64,000 nucleotides of DNA from Pseudomonas sp. RIT-PI-S. Lineage in GTDB: Bacteria > Pseudomonadota > Gammaproteobacteria > Pseudomonadales > Pseudomonadaceae. Positions 63,564 to 64,000 of this stretch are shown here, in pieces. Where the stretch lies: assembly GCF_025642975.1 (NCBI RefSeq), contig NZ_JANZKJ010000012.1, positions 1 through 64,000 on the forward strand, read 5' to 3'. How positions within the stretch are numbered: position 1 is the first letter of the stretch; every line of letters starts with the position of its first letter. Both the position numbers and the translations under genes were made by a program. The notes under the pieces are model-generated. The model was not told where the DNA came from. It saw only the letters and a program-made list of their open reading frames with translations, and ran no database searches.

Positions 63564-64000
63564 TTACTGGGCCACCGGCAGCAGCTTGGCGAATGCCTGG
63601 TCGAGGGCGACGTCGGCCTCGGCTATCCGCGCTACCCGCTGATGCAACCATTCACGGTCGCTCGACAGGCGTTCCCGCGCCTCGCTGAGCATCCGCTGCA
63701 CCTCGGCGGGCTGCGGGCCACCGGTCCCCTTGCGACTGTTGACCATCGCTTCAGGCGAGAGCGTGGCCCTGAAGGCTGCTTCGTCCAACGGCAGGGTATC
63801 AGGCGCCCACCCGTACTTGTCGGCGGCCTTGGTATAGAGCTTTTGCGCATCGGCATAGGGGAAGTTTTTCGGCGTCTGCCCCTCGGCCCGCGCCTGCTCC
63901 ACGATCAGTGAGGCAAAGCTGTGGCCGATCCGGAACGGCACCTTGTGCTGGCGTTCGAGCGTGTCGGCCAGCTCCATCGAGGTCGTCCACTCGTTCTCGA
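63564..64000 (-). CDS. Argininosuccinate-lyase-family enzyme, C-terminal part
   Basis: Partial: the gene runs off the right edge (about 145 C-terminal residues seen). Visible is ENEWTTSMELADTLERQHKVPFRIGHSFASLIVEQA, which corresponds to the swivel-domain region of argininosuccinate lyase/fumarase-superfamily proteins (ATDLADYLVRKGVPFREAH-like), and a long C-terminal extension with a helical end. The catalytic signature is outside the window. Its stop is 7 nt from the convergent symporter stop. Substrate uncertain; the pairing with a DAACS symporter suggests uptake and cleavage of an amino-dicarboxylate. Confidence 0.55.
   Translation of the reverse strand, partial: ENEWTTSMELADTLERQHKVPFRIGHSFASLIVEQARAEGQTPKNFPYADAQKLYTKAADKYGWAPDTLPLDEAAFRATLSPEAMVNSRKGTGGPQPAEVQRMLSEARERLSSDREWLHQRVARIAEADVALDQAFAKLLPVAQ

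Overview
The window looks like chromosomal DNA of a Pseudomonas of the putida/fluorescens lineage. The evidence is high GC with GC-rich third codon positions, an EstA/EstP-type GDSL autotransporter esterase, REP-like inverted repeats of the P. putida kind, a TGTA-N2-TACA operator like that of the pseudomonad hut system, an OmpR-type two-component pair and a FliA-type promoter ahead of a chemotaxis receptor. This is inference from gene content; no 16S or other marker is present. I see no tRNA, rRNA, CRISPR array, phage gene or insertion sequence.

Left part (1-21439): an APS kinase-TPR-sulfotransferase fusion, a two-domain GNAT acetyltransferase, a small Cys-containing protein and a 1236-residue beta-helix autotransporter. 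An array of about ten 61-bp hairpin units separates the autotransporter from a 1815-residue hybrid regulator (degenerate Ser/Thr kinase, AAA/TPR, GAF, PAS, histidine kinase). Then come an ECF sigma/anti-sigma/fasciclin operon, a PgeF/YfiH-like protein, a two-component system divergent from an MlaA lipoprotein, and a LysR regulator.

Middle (20579-38234): a phosphonate operon (LysR, ABC ATPase, fused permease, phosphonoacetaldehyde hydrolase, binding protein, FAD oxidoreductase) has no transaminase in view. A MASE2-GGDEF diguanylate cyclase stands opposite a PAS/GAF hybrid histidine kinase. Next is a polar-amino-acid ABC transporter operon whose last gene, translationally coupled, encodes a HAL/PAL-family protein lacking exactly the Ala-Ser-Gly triad that forms the MIO cofactor; a HutC-type operator lies in its promoter region. 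A methyl-accepting chemotaxis protein with a FliA-type promoter closes this part.

Glycan locus (38239-51688): six tightly overlapping genes on the minus strand encode two nucleotide-sugar dehydrogenases, a GT28-like glycosyltransferase, an ABC-exporter-like membrane domain fused to a degenerate kinase-like domain, a GT4 glycosyltransferase and a 1408-residue TPR-GT9-GT2 fusion. They diverge from a GT4 glycosyltransferase and WecB. No flippase, polymerase or ABC ATPase is visible, so the export route is unexplained. This locus and the MIO-less lyase operon are the best candidates for undescribed biology.

Right part (51768-64000): the GDSL autotransporter esterase has an A9 tract directly after its ATG that puts the coding region out of frame (possible phase variation). 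Then follow an RNA 2',3'-cyclic phosphodiesterase, a CAP-domain secreted protein, an aldo/keto reductase, a 2OG-Fe(II) oxygenase and a TonB-dependent siderophore receptor, a YkgJ-type Cys-cluster protein, two small proteins (one DOPA-dioxygenase-like), and a LysR regulator divergent from a DctA-like symporter. A truncated argininosuccinate-lyase-family gene runs off the right edge.
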